This document shows positions 43,903 through 53,190 of a stretch of 64,000 bases of DNA, one piece after another. Every line of letters starts with the position of its first letter. The stretch's first letter is position 1. Location: positions 1 to 64,000 of the forward strand of contig DUBN01000024.1 of NCBI GenBank assembly GCA_012960315.1, read 5' to 3'. The notes beneath the pieces are model-generated. The model made no database searches. It was not told the origin of the DNA and was given only the letters and a program-made list of their open reading frames with translations. This stretch comes from Acidimicrobiia bacterium. Lineage in GTDB: Bacteria; Actinomycetota; Acidimicrobiia; Acidimicrobiales; Poriferisodalaceae. The position numbers and the translations under genes were made by a program.

Positions 43903-45041
43903 TGCGACCACCGCGCGTCATCTTGCTGACCTTTGTCGGCGCACATCTTTTCAACGATTTTTACGCCACCGTCCTTCCAGCGTTTTTGCCTGCCCTGGCT
44001 CGAGAATGGGACCTCGACTACGCGGAACTCGGCATTCTTTCTTTTGCTTTCAGTCTTCTGTCTGGAGTTTTGCAACCTTCCTTAGGTCATTTCGCTGATC
44101 GGGCCGGACGCCGACGTTTCCTAGTAAGTGCAGGGTTTCTAGTAGGAGGATGCGGATTTCTCGCAATGGCGGTCGCTCCTTCATTTTGGGTCGTAGTAGC
44201 AGTAAGTTCACTCTGCGGTTTAGGCACGGCGACGTACCACCCTCAGGCAACAGCATTTATCGTTGAGGCCTACCCAAACGATCGTGGACGAATGCTCGGC
44301 CTGCACGGATGGGGTGGCTCGATCGGGCACTTTCTAGCGCCCCTCGTTGCCACTTTGGTTATCGGTGCGGCGGATTGGCGGTGGGCCATGGTGCTTGTCG
44401 GCATTCCGATTATCGCTACCTCTGTGGCTGTCCGTTCGACTTTGCATGAAACCACTCCCAACCCCCAAGCCCGACTCAAAGGGGCTATTGGCAAGCCAAT
44501 CATTGTGGCCGCACTCGCCTTCGGGTTGTTGTCTGTAGTTTTATATAGCTTCATCACTTTTGTGGTGAAAATGCTCGTCGACGAAGGCTGGTCAGACACC
44601 GCAGCTGGCGCTGCGTTGACCACAATGTTGCTGGTTGGTGCTGTTGCTCAGCCCGTCGGAGGAAGAATTTATGACAGATTCGGTGGCCGCCGAATCTTCG
44701 TTGGAGCAAATCTCGGCACGATCGCGGCAGTGCTCGTATTTTCTCAAACTTCAGGCGTTACCTCTCTCGTAGCGATCGGTGTCTTAGCAATGTTCGGCTT
44801 CGGTTTGTTTCCAGTTTCCATGGCTATGGCAAGCAAAATTGGTGGAGAGACAAGAACCGGGGTTTCGGTGGGAGTGGTTTTCGGGATCACCGGGCTGCTC
44901 GGGGCGATGGCTCGTCCTGCGGTGGGTGCTCTGGCCGAAGCGCTTGGCGATATCCGTCTGGCGTTGTCGTGGACAGTTGTCTCCGCTATCGCTGCTCTCC
45001 CCTTCGCAATGCAGCTTGAGGCTGATAGATCAACGAGTTGA
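43902..45041 (+). CDS. MFS transporter
   Basis: A 379-aa membrane protein with about 11 to 12 hydrophobic segments. FADRAGRRRFLV is the loop 2-3 MFS signature. The operon with CoA-transferase and crotonase suggests import of the organic acid they act on, though efflux is possible. Its last 12 bases overlap the end of the convergent GNAT gene. Confidence 0.88.
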   Translation: MRPPRVILLTFVGAHLFNDFYATVLPAFLPALAREWDLDYAELGILSFAFSLLSGVLQPSLGHFADRAGRRRFLVSAGFLVGGCGFLAMAVAPSFWVVVAVSSLCGLGTATYHPQATAFIVEAYPNDRGRMLGLHGWGGSIGHFLAPLVATLVIGAADWRWAMVLVGIPIIATSVAVRSTLHETTPNPQARLKGAIGKPIIVAALAFGLLSVVLYSFITFVVKMLVDEGWSDTAAGAALTTMLLVGAVAQPVGGRIYDRFGGRRIFVGANLGTIAAVLVFSQTSGVTSLVAIGVLAMFGFGLFPVSMAMASKIGGETRTGVSVGVVFGITGLLGAMARPAVGALAEALGDIRLALSWTVVSAIAALPFAMQLEADRSTS

Positions 45042-45629
45042 ACGCCACATGCTCCACATTGTGGGACCGTTCGGCATAACAATTTCGTTAACGACCTCAA
45101 AACCAAGGCGTTGATAGAGCGGGACGTTCCGAGGACTCGAGCTTTCTAGATAACAAGCGTCCCGGGTTTGGTCGGCGAGGTCCAACGTGTACTGGATGAT
45201 TGCGGCACCGTGTCCTCGTCCCACTAGGTCCGGTTTGATCCCCACAGTGTTGAGGTAATAATGGGGCTCCTTCGGGTGCATTTCACCGATCATCGATAAA
45301 CCTTCGCCTAGTTCACCAGCACGGTCAGGATTGGCACCCAACACCAAGTACCAGAGCTGACGGAAAGTGTCGCCTTCATGAAGATCGCGACCCGGGGGCG
45401 CCCAGATGGTGCCTCCGACGATTTCATCTTTGTCTAGCAACGCCCAACTGGTGCCCATTTCTGCCGCACACTCGAGTTCCACTCGCATCCACGCCTGAGC
45501 GAGCGTCACTCGAAACTTTGGCTCCTGAAAAATCCACGACATCCAAGGGTCGTGTTCGAACGCGCACGCGAGCAGGCGGCTCAATCCTCGAACATCGTGC
45601 GCCTCAATAGGTCTGATTTCGGTAGCCAC
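45030..45629 (-). CDS. GNAT-family N-acetyltransferase
   Basis: A 199-aa acetyltransferase. NTVGIKPDLVGRGHGAAIIQYTLD contains the Gly-rich CoA-binding loop (V-x-R-G-x-G-x-A-type), followed by YLESSSPRNVPLYQRLGF. The acceptor is unknown. It overlaps the MFS gene at its 3' end. Confidence 0.87.
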   Translation of the reverse strand: MATEIRPIEAHDVRGLSRLLACAFEHDPWMSWIFQEPKFRVTLAQAWMRVELECAAEMGTSWALLDKDEIVGGTIWAPPGRDLHEGDTFRQLWYLVLGANPDRAGELGEGLSMIGEMHPKEPHYYLNTVGIKPDLVGRGHGAAIIQYTLDLADQTRDACYLESSSPRNVPLYQRLGFEVVNEIVMPNGPTMWSMWRSTR

Positions 45630-45711
45630 TTAAGTACCTCTCATAATCTCGGGGCGCCACATCTTCGCGCTCGCCTAGCGTGGGCGACGTTAATCAGATC
45701 GAGGAGTATTT

Positions 45712-46134
45712 ATGGCCGAAATGAACGTGAATGAACGTGAGAGTTTTTTGAGCGAAGTGCGAGTGGGTGTATTAGCTATAGAACGAGACGACAAAGGTCC
45801 GTTGTGCGCACCGATCTGGTATCGGTACTCGTCTGATGTCGGGTTCGAAGTAGCGATGGCATACGACTCAGCCAAATCGGTTCTTCTTCGTCGTCACGGG
45901 GTCGCAACGATTTGTGTTCAAGACGAACAACTCCCTTACCGTTACGTCACTGCTGAAGGTGAAGCCCTCGTTGAGTTGATGACCGGAGAAGAACGAGATG
46001 ACGTTCTTCGCGACATCGCGATCAGATATCTAGGCGCTGAGCTGGGTAACCAGTACGCCGATGCGTTTCCCGGACATGATGAGGCAAAGGTAACGATCAA
46101 ACCGCGCCGGTGGCAAAGCGACGTCCTTGGTTGA
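45712..46134 (+). CDS. PPOX-type pyridoxamine-phosphate-oxidase-fold protein (FMN/F420-binding)
   Basis: A 140-aa split-barrel protein. GVLAIERDDKGPLCAPIWYRY and the strand YRYVTAEGEALVEL fit the family that binds FMN, F420 or heme. ATG 45712 is preceded by GAGGAG. It starts with a perfect 10-base tandem duplication (45721-45740). Which cofactor it uses is not shown. Confidence 0.83.
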   Translation: MAEMNVNERESFLSEVRVGVLAIERDDKGPLCAPIWYRYSSDVGFEVAMAYDSAKSVLLRRHGVATICVQDEQLPYRYVTAEGEALVELMTGEERDDVLRDIAIRYLGAELGNQYADAFPGHDEAKVTIKPRRWQSDVLG

Positions 46135-46161
46135 ATCATCCGGCAGGATTTGAGATTTCGC

Positions 46162-47073
46162 TCAGAGCAATGCGGCCAATGCCTCGCGGGTTCGAAGACG
46201 TTCATCGGGGTTACCTGCGAACTCAGCGACGATGACGTCATCAGCTCCAGCATCGATCGTTGCTTGCAGACGGTCCGCTATCTCAGACTCGTTTCCAACA
46301 ATGGCAATATCTTCAGGCCCAGCAAGACCTTCGCGATCTAGCATCGCTCGGTAGCTCGGCAACGTGCCATACATTTGCCAGACCTTCGATGCTCTCTCCA
46401 TGCCTGCATCGATGTCATCGGTACAGAGCACGGGCAACCCGGCAAGCACCCGAGGCTTAGGCCGTCCGGCCTCCGAAGCTGCTTCCGAAATCTCTGGCAC
46501 AGTGAACTCAGCTAGGGTCCGGTTTCCGGTCATCCATGTGATAGTCCCATCAGCCATACGCCCAGTTAGGCGAAGCATCTGGGGTCCAAGCGCTGCTACA
46601 AGAACCTGGGGAACAGGCGCGTTCAATCCCATCGCTGGGTTGCGAGCCGACAAGGTTTCGCCGTCAACGCGAACGGGTTCTTCTCGCAGCTGTGGGTTCA
46701 AAACTTCAAGGTATTCGCGTAAATGACGCACTGGTTTATCGAACTGATAGCCGTACTGCTTTTCTATTACCGGTTTATGTGAGAGCCCTATACCCAACGC
46801 GAGTCGGTCACCGATGATGGAGGTCACCGAAAGCGCTTGCTGTGCCATGACTATGGGATGTCGCGGGTATGTCGGGATGACCGCGGTCCCAAGTTCAATT
46901 TCGGGTACGGCAACACCGATGTGGCTCAGCGACGTTAAAGCATCGATGCCCATAGGCATTTGAGGAAGCCAATACGAAGGGAACCCAGCTTCCTGAGCAG
47001 CTCGGGCATCCGCAATCGCTTCCTGCACGTTGAAGAGCTTCCCGGCAGGTCCACTGAAAATACCTATACGCAT
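46162..47073 (-). CDS. luciferase-like F420-type oxidoreductase
   Basis: A 303-aa LLM-family enzyme. RIGIFSGPAGK at the N-terminus, IELGTAVIPTYPRHP, RLALGIGLSHKPVIE and LREYLEVL are typical of F420-dependent members with F420-binding features. GGAG seven bases before ATG 47073 sets the start. The start of the PhyH gene lies 75 bases away on the other strand. Confidence 0.87.
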   Translation of the reverse strand: MRIGIFSGPAGKLFNVQEAIADARAAQEAGFPSYWLPQMPMGIDALTSLSHIGVAVPEIELGTAVIPTYPRHPIVMAQQALSVTSIIGDRLALGIGLSHKPVIEKQYGYQFDKPVRHLREYLEVLNPQLREEPVRVDGETLSARNPAMGLNAPVPQVLVAALGPQMLRLTGRMADGTITWMTGNRTLAEFTVPEISEAASEAGRPKPRVLAGLPVLCTDDIDAGMERASKVWQMYGTLPSYRAMLDREGLAGPEDIAIVGNESEIADRLQATIDAGADDVIVAEFAGNPDERLRTREALAALL

Positions 47074-47148
47074 TGGCGTCTCCGATCGAGAAGGAATGTT
47101 CGCATTACCTTGACACATGGCAGGCTATGTCCGTCGGGGAGAAGGCAA

Positions 47149-48348
47149 GTGCTTACGACCGAACAACTAGCTGAGTACCACCGGGACGGATTTTTGGTCC
47201 TCAAGGGACAAATTTCTGAAGGTGATATCTGTCGATTGGAGCAAGGATTTCGCCGCAACCCTCCACTGGACGGGACTTTGTACGACACGAGGAAGCTGAG
47301 CTACCCCGAACCGGGACGATACACACTTGCCAATAACTGTCTTAAGGACCCTGACCTGGCTTTTCTTGCCGAACATGATCAAATCGTGCCAGCGGCAGCT
47401 GAAGTGCTGGGAGCCGAACCCAAACTTTCGGCCTTCGTCATCTACGACCGGACGCCTCAAAGTTCGGGGCTTCCAAGCCACAACGATTACAAGAGATGGA
47501 GACCGGTCGGCTCGTCAATGAACTGGGTATTCACAACTATTCCCTTTTGCGATTTCGATCAGAGCACTGGACAACTATTGGTTGCTCCGGGTTCCCATCA
47601 CACGGAGCGTATACACCGTGGATTAGAACGACCGCTCGAAGTCGAGGCGCCCACCCGACCCTCAGAAGACAGCTACATCGACCCCGAATTGAAACGCGGG
47701 GACTTACTTTTGATGAACATGCATCTGTGGCATCGAGCTAACGGAAACACTTCCAACTCTCACCGAATTGGCGCGTTTAATAAATATGCAGCGGCAAACG
47801 CTCCGCCAGCAACGGGTTGGTTCCTATACGACGATCAGGTCAACGACGCGCTCTCCCCGACGGGGCGTTCAGTGCTGGCCCGCCACAGCAACAAAACAAT
47901 TGACTCGACCCGCCTATTGCTAGTGAGGGAAAGTAACGACCGAGAGGTGCTTTTGTTGACCGATCCACAAGGTCGGCTGGCTTTGCCGGGAGGTCCGACG
48001 TTCACCGAAAAAGCGATAGCTGATTGGGACGCTGGTAATTACATCGCCGCGTTACAAGCAGCAGTTCGAGACCAGTTGAGAATCGAAACTCCATGGGTGT
48101 CTTATGTCGGTGATTTCCCGGAAGGCGACGGCCTCTGCCGCGTGTACGCGTACACGCTCAATGGACTGGGTTTCCCAGTTCATTACGCGGGCGCGGAGTG
48201 GATGGATCGACAGCGTCTTCAGTCAGCGAAGCCGGACCTATTGGGTGGGTGGGAAATTGAGGCGCTTGACCTTTGGGTTGATGATGAAATCGTCCGAGGT
48301 AAAGGTTTGACTCAGGCTCAGTGTCGAGTCAATCAGTATGCATACTGA
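47149..48348 (+). CDS. PhyH-type Fe(II)/2-oxoglutarate dioxygenase fused to a Nudix-like domain
   Basis: A 399-aa two-domain protein. Residues 1-235 are phytanoyl-CoA-dioxygenase-like: His111 and Asp113 in PSHNDYKRW, distal His185 in LWHRANGN, and Arg196 in SHRIGAF to bind 2-oxoglutarate. Residues 245-399 (RLLLVRESNDREVLLL ... LALPGGPTF ... AAVRDQLRIET) look like a Nudix fold in which the Glu-rich Nudix box is degraded. The start is GTG 47149 after GAAGG. The role of the second domain is unknown. Confidence 0.75.
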   Translation: MLTTEQLAEYHRDGFLVLKGQISEGDICRLEQGFRRNPPLDGTLYDTRKLSYPEPGRYTLANNCLKDPDLAFLAEHDQIVPAAAEVLGAEPKLSAFVIYDRTPQSSGLPSHNDYKRWRPVGSSMNWVFTTIPFCDFDQSTGQLLVAPGSHHTERIHRGLERPLEVEAPTRPSEDSYIDPELKRGDLLLMNMHLWHRANGNTSNSHRIGAFNKYAAANAPPATGWFLYDDQVNDALSPTGRSVLARHSNKTIDSTRLLLVRESNDREVLLLTDPQGRLALPGGPTFTEKAIADWDAGNYIAALQAAVRDQLRIETPWVSYVGDFPEGDGLCRVYAYTLNGLGFPVHYAGAEWMDRQRLQSAKPDLLGGWEIEALDLWVDDEIVRGKGLTQAQCRVNQYAY

Positions 48349-48355
48349 GCCTCTT

Positions 48356-49981
48356 TCAACTCATGATGAAACCCCGATAGCCGTCTTTCGCTACGTCATC
48401 GCATCGTTCGGTGTAACTGGGAAATCCCCCCACGTACAGCATGAAGGTTCGAGTATCGCGGCCCTCGATGTTCTTGTTCACACCCATAAACCATGAGTCC
48501 ACCTTGCTAAAGAGCATGCGCTGCACCGACTCATACACGTGTTCGGTCCACTCTTCCTCAGCATCAATATTGACCTCAACACGTGTTATGTCTGAACTGA
48601 AAAGTTGCTCCAAGAACGTCGACACCCATTCCACGTTCTGCTCAATACAGCGGGGCATATTGCAAAATGTTGATGCGTTGTGGGGTCCCACCAAGGTGAA
48701 CATGTTCGGGAACCCTGCCGTTGCCAACCCAAGGTATGTGCTCGGTCCAGTTTCCCATTTCTCGGCGAGAGTACGACCGTCGCTACCTGTGAATTTTATT
48801 GATTTGTAGGGACCCATAACCGCGTCGAAGCCAGTCGCGTAGACGATTAGGTCAAAAGGGTGCTCTTGGTCTGAACATTGGATCCCATCGATAGTGACCT
48901 TTTCAATAGGTGTTTCGTTGACATCGACGAGGAGCACATTGTCTTGGTTGTAAACCTCGTAGTAGCCAGTTTCCATTGGTACTCGACGAGTGCCAAAGCC
49001 GTGGTCTCGCGGGATTAGCTTCTCGGCAAGTTGTTTATCTTCCACTCGTTCTCGAATTTTCCGTGCGATGAAGTCAGACAGGGTGGCATTAGCTGCTTCG
49101 TCAACCAATACATCACGAAAGTTGCCGATCCAGATGCCGAAACCTGGAGCGGCGTAGAGTTCTTCGTACAGGGCTTCTCGTTCTTCTTCGCTTACATCAA
49201 GAGCCCTCCGCTCATCTGAATCGTGTATGAATCCCGAAAAAGATTTCCTGCACCGTTCGAAGATTTCGTCATAGTGGGAACGGATGTCGGCCATCTCGGC
49301 TGGGTCGATGGGGCCATTATGAAGGGGGGCGCACCAGTTGGGACTTCGCTGAAACACAGTCAAATGTTCCGCAGTCTTAGCTACTTCTTGTATCAGTTGT
49401 ACTGCCGTAGCTCCCGTACCAATGATGCCAACTCGTTTTCCCGTAAAGACGACCTCGTCGTGAGGCCAACGAGCGGTATGGAAGGACGGTCCTTTGAAGT
49501 CCTCCATACCATCGAAATCTGGAATCAAGGGTTTGGACAGGATCCCAATGGCTGTGACCAGGAACCGGCAACGCACTTTGAATCCGTCTTCGACCTCAAC
49601 TTGCCATTCGTTAGACGTCTCATCGAAAGTGCACTGGGTTACGACGCTTTGGAATCTGATGTCGCTCCGTAGGTCAAACCGCTCCGACACATGCTGGAGG
49701 TATCTCAGATTTTCTGGTTGAGCAGAAAAGCGTTCTTGCCAGTCCCATTGGTCAAGTAAGTCTTGGCTAAAGGAATACCCATAGGAATAACTCTCGGAAT
49801 CGAACCTGGCCCCTGGGTATCGATTCCAGTACCAGGTACCGCCCACATCGGTTCCTGACTCCAGTACCAACGCGCTCACGCCAATCTCACGTGACTTGTA
49901 GAGCTGATACAAACCCGACACACCTGCTCCGATGATGACCACTCCATAGGAGGGAATCTCCGAGCTCTCGGGTTCGTTCAT
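48356..49981 (-). CDS. flavin-containing Baeyer-Villiger monooxygenase
   Basis: A 541-aa paralogue of 22238-23896. GAGVSG (18-23) binds FAD, DVGGTWYWNRYPGARFDSES follows, F162-KGPSFHTARW-P173 fits the Baeyer-Villiger fingerprint, and GIIGTGATA binds NADPH. I chose ATG 49981 over GTG 49987. It ends seven bases from the convergent PhyH fusion. It probably oxidises a cyclic or aliphatic ketone. Confidence 0.92.
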   Translation of the reverse strand: MNEPESSEIPSYGVVIIGAGVSGLYQLYKSREIGVSALVLESGTDVGGTWYWNRYPGARFDSESYSYGYSFSQDLLDQWDWQERFSAQPENLRYLQHVSERFDLRSDIRFQSVVTQCTFDETSNEWQVEVEDGFKVRCRFLVTAIGILSKPLIPDFDGMEDFKGPSFHTARWPHDEVVFTGKRVGIIGTGATAVQLIQEVAKTAEHLTVFQRSPNWCAPLHNGPIDPAEMADIRSHYDEIFERCRKSFSGFIHDSDERRALDVSEEEREALYEELYAAPGFGIWIGNFRDVLVDEAANATLSDFIARKIRERVEDKQLAEKLIPRDHGFGTRRVPMETGYYEVYNQDNVLLVDVNETPIEKVTIDGIQCSDQEHPFDLIVYATGFDAVMGPYKSIKFTGSDGRTLAEKWETGPSTYLGLATAGFPNMFTLVGPHNASTFCNMPRCIEQNVEWVSTFLEQLFSSDITRVEVNIDAEEEWTEHVYESVQRMLFSKVDSWFMGVNKNIEGRDTRTFMLYVGGFPSYTERCDDVAKDGYRGFIMS

Positions 49982-50090
49982 GATCACAACTTAGCGACAC
50001 CTTCTAGCAAGGGCCTCTAGCGGAAAGTTTTCGAGGGTGAAGACAATCTATTTGGTGGCCAAAGGTTCGTTTCGCAGACTCCGAATATTT

Positions 50091-50948
50091 CTATGTTTGT
50101 TTCCAACCCTGGCTCGGGCCACGAAATTTTGGCTGGTTTCTGTCAACTATTTGTTGTGCTCGCGCCGATATCGCGTCATCCCAATCTTGATCCGTGAACA
50201 ACCAAAATTGTTCATCAAGGATGGCGTCATGCACCTGACCGCCGACGATGTCAGGGTCGAGACCTCCCCGAAGAGCACGTTGAGTGAGTTCAAGCATTTG
50301 GTCGCCTCTATCGTCTATCGCCGATCCAACCGATCCAGCAGCACGAGCAACGGTCGCGTTCACAATGTTTGTATTGACGAAACCGGGGCACAGGCAAGTG
50401 ACCCCAACGTTTGACCCCTCGGTTTTCAATTCATGGAAAAGAGTCTCAGCGAGCGTTGCGACACCGTGTTTCGCGATGTTGTACGGAGCTCCAAATGGGG
50501 AGGAAATATGGCCAGCTATCGAAGCCGTTAGAACTATATGACCATCATCATGTTCGATGAGGTGGGGAACGAACGCCCGGACTCCGTGGATTACGCCATT
50601 AAGAAGGATCCCAAGGGTCCATTCGTAATCGTCTTTCGAAAGAGCCCACGATCGGCCAATCGAGCCCTGAACCCCAGCATTGAGGCACACCACGTTCACA
50701 CTTCCAAAAGCATCGATAGCGGCATCAAAGAGCGCTTGATTCTGGGCTTCGTCCGAAACGTCAGTGATTACTCCGGTGACGTCAGCGCCCGACTCGCGAA
50801 TACTGTTGACCGCCAGGTCCAGTTTGGCTTCGTCGATGTCGGAAAGCACGACCTTCATTCCGGCATTACCGAAACGACGGGCCATTGCTAGGCCCATACC
50901 AGACGCGGCTCCAGTAACGACTGCCGTCTTACCTTTAAGTTTGTCCAT
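50091..50948 (-). CDS. short-chain dehydrogenase/reductase
   Basis: A 285-aa classical SDR. TGAASGMG (12-19) binds NAD(P), NAG lies near residue 90, and Ser143, Tyr156 and Lys160 (YNIAK) are the catalytic set. It interconverts an alcohol and a ketone. It is divergent from the acyl-CoA dehydrogenase with 56 bases between starts, and sits upstream of the Baeyer-Villiger gene on the same strand. Confidence 0.92.
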   Translation of the reverse strand: MDKLKGKTAVVTGAASGMGLAMARRFGNAGMKVVLSDIDEAKLDLAVNSIRESGADVTGVITDVSDEAQNQALFDAAIDAFGSVNVVCLNAGVQGSIGRSWALSKDDYEWTLGILLNGVIHGVRAFVPHLIEHDDGHIVLTASIAGHISSPFGAPYNIAKHGVATLAETLFHELKTEGSNVGVTCLCPGFVNTNIVNATVARAAGSVGSAIDDRGDQMLELTQRALRGGLDPDIVGGQVHDAILDEQFWLFTDQDWDDAISARAQQIVDRNQPKFRGPSQGWKQT

Positions 50949-51004
50949 CCTCGGAGACTAGACCGAAGAGTTCGCTAGCTGTCTTCTCGGGCTACCGTTC
51001 GGGG

Positions 51005-52114
51005 GTGCCAGATTTTCTCAATGACGCTCAGCGCGACATACAACAACGAGCAGACTCGCTGGGACGTCGCGTAGCGTCACTTGATGCTGACGCCCTCGAG
51101 GACCATCAAATCGAACGCGAAACTCGTGCTCTTTCAAAACGAGCTGGAATTTTTTTCCTGACCCAACCCACCGAATTCGGGGGCACTGGCGCAACATGTC
51201 TTGAGATGACTATTGCCCGCGAAGCTCTCGGAAGCTGCGGGGTCGGGCACCTACCCGGGCTTTTTGGGCCTACCCCAGGCCTACTAGCGCAAGCATCAGA
51301 GCACGTAAGAAACAAATTCTTGAAGCCCTACTTGGCAGGAGAGATGAAAGGAGGGTTCGGATTCACGGAACCCTCCGATGCTGAGAGACACACTTGGGCG
51401 CAATATGAGGGTGACGGTCTGCTGATAAATGGTCAAAAGTCGTACGTGACTGGGGGATCACACGCAGACTTCATCAACACCCTGGTAGAACTCGAAAATG
51501 TCGGACCCGCCATGGTTTTGATCGAAACAAACAGCCCCGGGGTGCAGATAATTCGACGTTTCGGATCGATTGATGGAAGCCACCATGCCAGTTTCTCTTT
51601 CACTGACGTGCACGTGCCAAGCGAACACATCATCGGTGACGCCGGAGCAGGCATGAAGAGAGCTCTTGACCAGGTGAACGCCGTCCGAATGGCGATCGCT
51701 GCTAATTGTGCAGGACTCTGCGGGTTCGTTTGTGACCAAGTCGCAGATCATCTTGATCGAATCGCGTCATCCACCACTCCCGGCAACCACCAAGCGGTCC
51801 GTGTGCAATTCGGAAAGATGCGCGCCCAAGCGTACGCCGCTAGAAGTGTCGTGTACCGAACGGCGCGACTTGTTGATCATGGCGACAACGCCGTGAATGA
51901 AGTCATGGCATCCAAAATTTTGGCAACGGAGGCTCTTAGCTCCCTGGTAGACCTTGCAATTCAAATAATTGGAGGAGAAGCCCTAGCCGATTCGCATCCG
52001 TTGGCGTCTGTCTTTCGCAGCGCGCGAGCGACACGTCTTGCTGAAGGCTCCACGGAAGTTCTGCATGGCCACATCGCTCGCGGCTACCTTGACCTCCACT
52101 TAGGGCGGATCTGA
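51005..52114 (+). CDS. acyl-CoA dehydrogenase
   Basis: A 369-aa FAD enzyme. GGFGFTEPSDAERHTWAQYEGDGLLINGQK is the flavin-contacting region, FTDVHVPSEHIIGD follows, and IIGGEALADSHPL with AEGSTEV lies near the C-terminus, where the catalytic glutamate often is. The start is GTG 51005. It lies six bases before the alpha/beta hydrolase. Confidence 0.9.
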   Translation: MPDFLNDAQRDIQQRADSLGRRVASLDADALEDHQIERETRALSKRAGIFFLTQPTEFGGTGATCLEMTIAREALGSCGVGHLPGLFGPTPGLLAQASEHVRNKFLKPYLAGEMKGGFGFTEPSDAERHTWAQYEGDGLLINGQKSYVTGGSHADFINTLVELENVGPAMVLIETNSPGVQIIRRFGSIDGSHHASFSFTDVHVPSEHIIGDAGAGMKRALDQVNAVRMAIAANCAGLCGFVCDQVADHLDRIASSTTPGNHQAVRVQFGKMRAQAYAARSVVYRTARLVDHGDNAVNEVMASKILATEALSSLVDLAIQIIGGEALADSHPLASVFRSARATRLAEGSTEVLHGHIARGYLDLHLGRI

Positions 52115-52120
52115 CAACGC

Positions 52121-53068
52121 ATGCCATACCTCAACGACTTCTCCTCATCTAGCACACCGCTCGATATGACAGCGAGCGCTGAATTCGCGAGCCTGTGTCA
52201 AAGCGCGTCCGATCTGGGTATCAGTCACTCCGACAAGATCCGTTATGTCTCAACCAATGTGATTGCGCGACATCAACGATTCCATCTCTTGGAGTGGGGC
52301 GATCCCTCCCGGCCGACCCTGCTGTTGCTCCATGGAGGAAACCAGTCTGCGCATTCATGGGATCTGGTGAGCCTGCACCTTGCAGACCGCTTCCATATCA
52401 TCGCCCTGGATCAACGAGGGCATGGGGACAGCGAGTGGGCTCGCGACGCCGACTACTCATCGAACGCCATGGCAGCTGATGCATGTGCTGTCCTAGAAGC
52501 CCTCAGGATTGTGTCGGTGACCGTCGTCGGCCACTCGATGGGCGGCATGAACACAATGCGCCTAGCTGTCGACCAACCTGAAAGCGCGGACCGCGTCGTG
52601 CTGGTTGACATCGGACCTGAATTATCGGACCAAGGGACGAAAACCATTCGCAATTTTGTTACCGAAAATCGCGAGTTCGACGATGTCGAACATTTCGTTC
52701 AATCCGTTCAAAAATATGATCCCTATCGTTCCCGAGAGCACATTGAGCGAACAGTGAAATACAACCTGCTTCGGCGTGCTGATGGAAAGTATGTAAGCAA
52801 AAGAGATCATGGACCTCGATTAGCGACGACGCGAACTCAACGCGAACAGAGCGATCTGTTTTCACTTCGAGATGCCGAGAAGATTCCCCAGCCGACTTTG
52901 CTCATCCGAGGAGCAGATTCAAATGTGCTCACAGCCGATGCAGCTCAAAGGTTCGTAGATGCTTTGCCTGACGGCAGGTTAGAGACTGTTGCTGATAGCG
53001 GCCACAACGTCCATGGACAAAACACCATTGGATTCCTTCGAGCATTGGTCCCGTTTTTAGATAGCTAA
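52121..53068 (+). CDS. alpha/beta hydrolase
   Basis: A 315-aa enzyme. LLLHGGNQSAHSWD is the oxyanion strand, VVGHSMGGMN places Ser at the nucleophile elbow, and DSGHNVHGQN supplies the catalytic His. In this cluster it is a good candidate to open a lactone or ester made by the Baeyer-Villiger enzyme, but this is inference. Confidence 0.89.
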   Translation: MPYLNDFSSSSTPLDMTASAEFASLCQSASDLGISHSDKIRYVSTNVIARHQRFHLLEWGDPSRPTLLLLHGGNQSAHSWDLVSLHLADRFHIIALDQRGHGDSEWARDADYSSNAMAADACAVLEALRIVSVTVVGHSMGGMNTMRLAVDQPESADRVVLVDIGPELSDQGTKTIRNFVTENREFDDVEHFVQSVQKYDPYRSREHIERTVKYNLLRRADGKYVSKRDHGPRLATTRTQREQSDLFSLRDAEKIPQPTLLIRGADSNVLTADAAQRFVDALPDGRLETVADSGHNVHGQNTIGFLRALVPFLDS

Positions 53069-53190
53069 CCCAGAAAAGTTGTCCTACCAATGTGACGTCA
53101 GCCATGGTGACAAGGCGTTCGATCCCGATCCGACGTCGTTCGGATGGGAGTGCGATGCGGGGTACTTAGCTAACGGCGTAGGGTGAGCCA

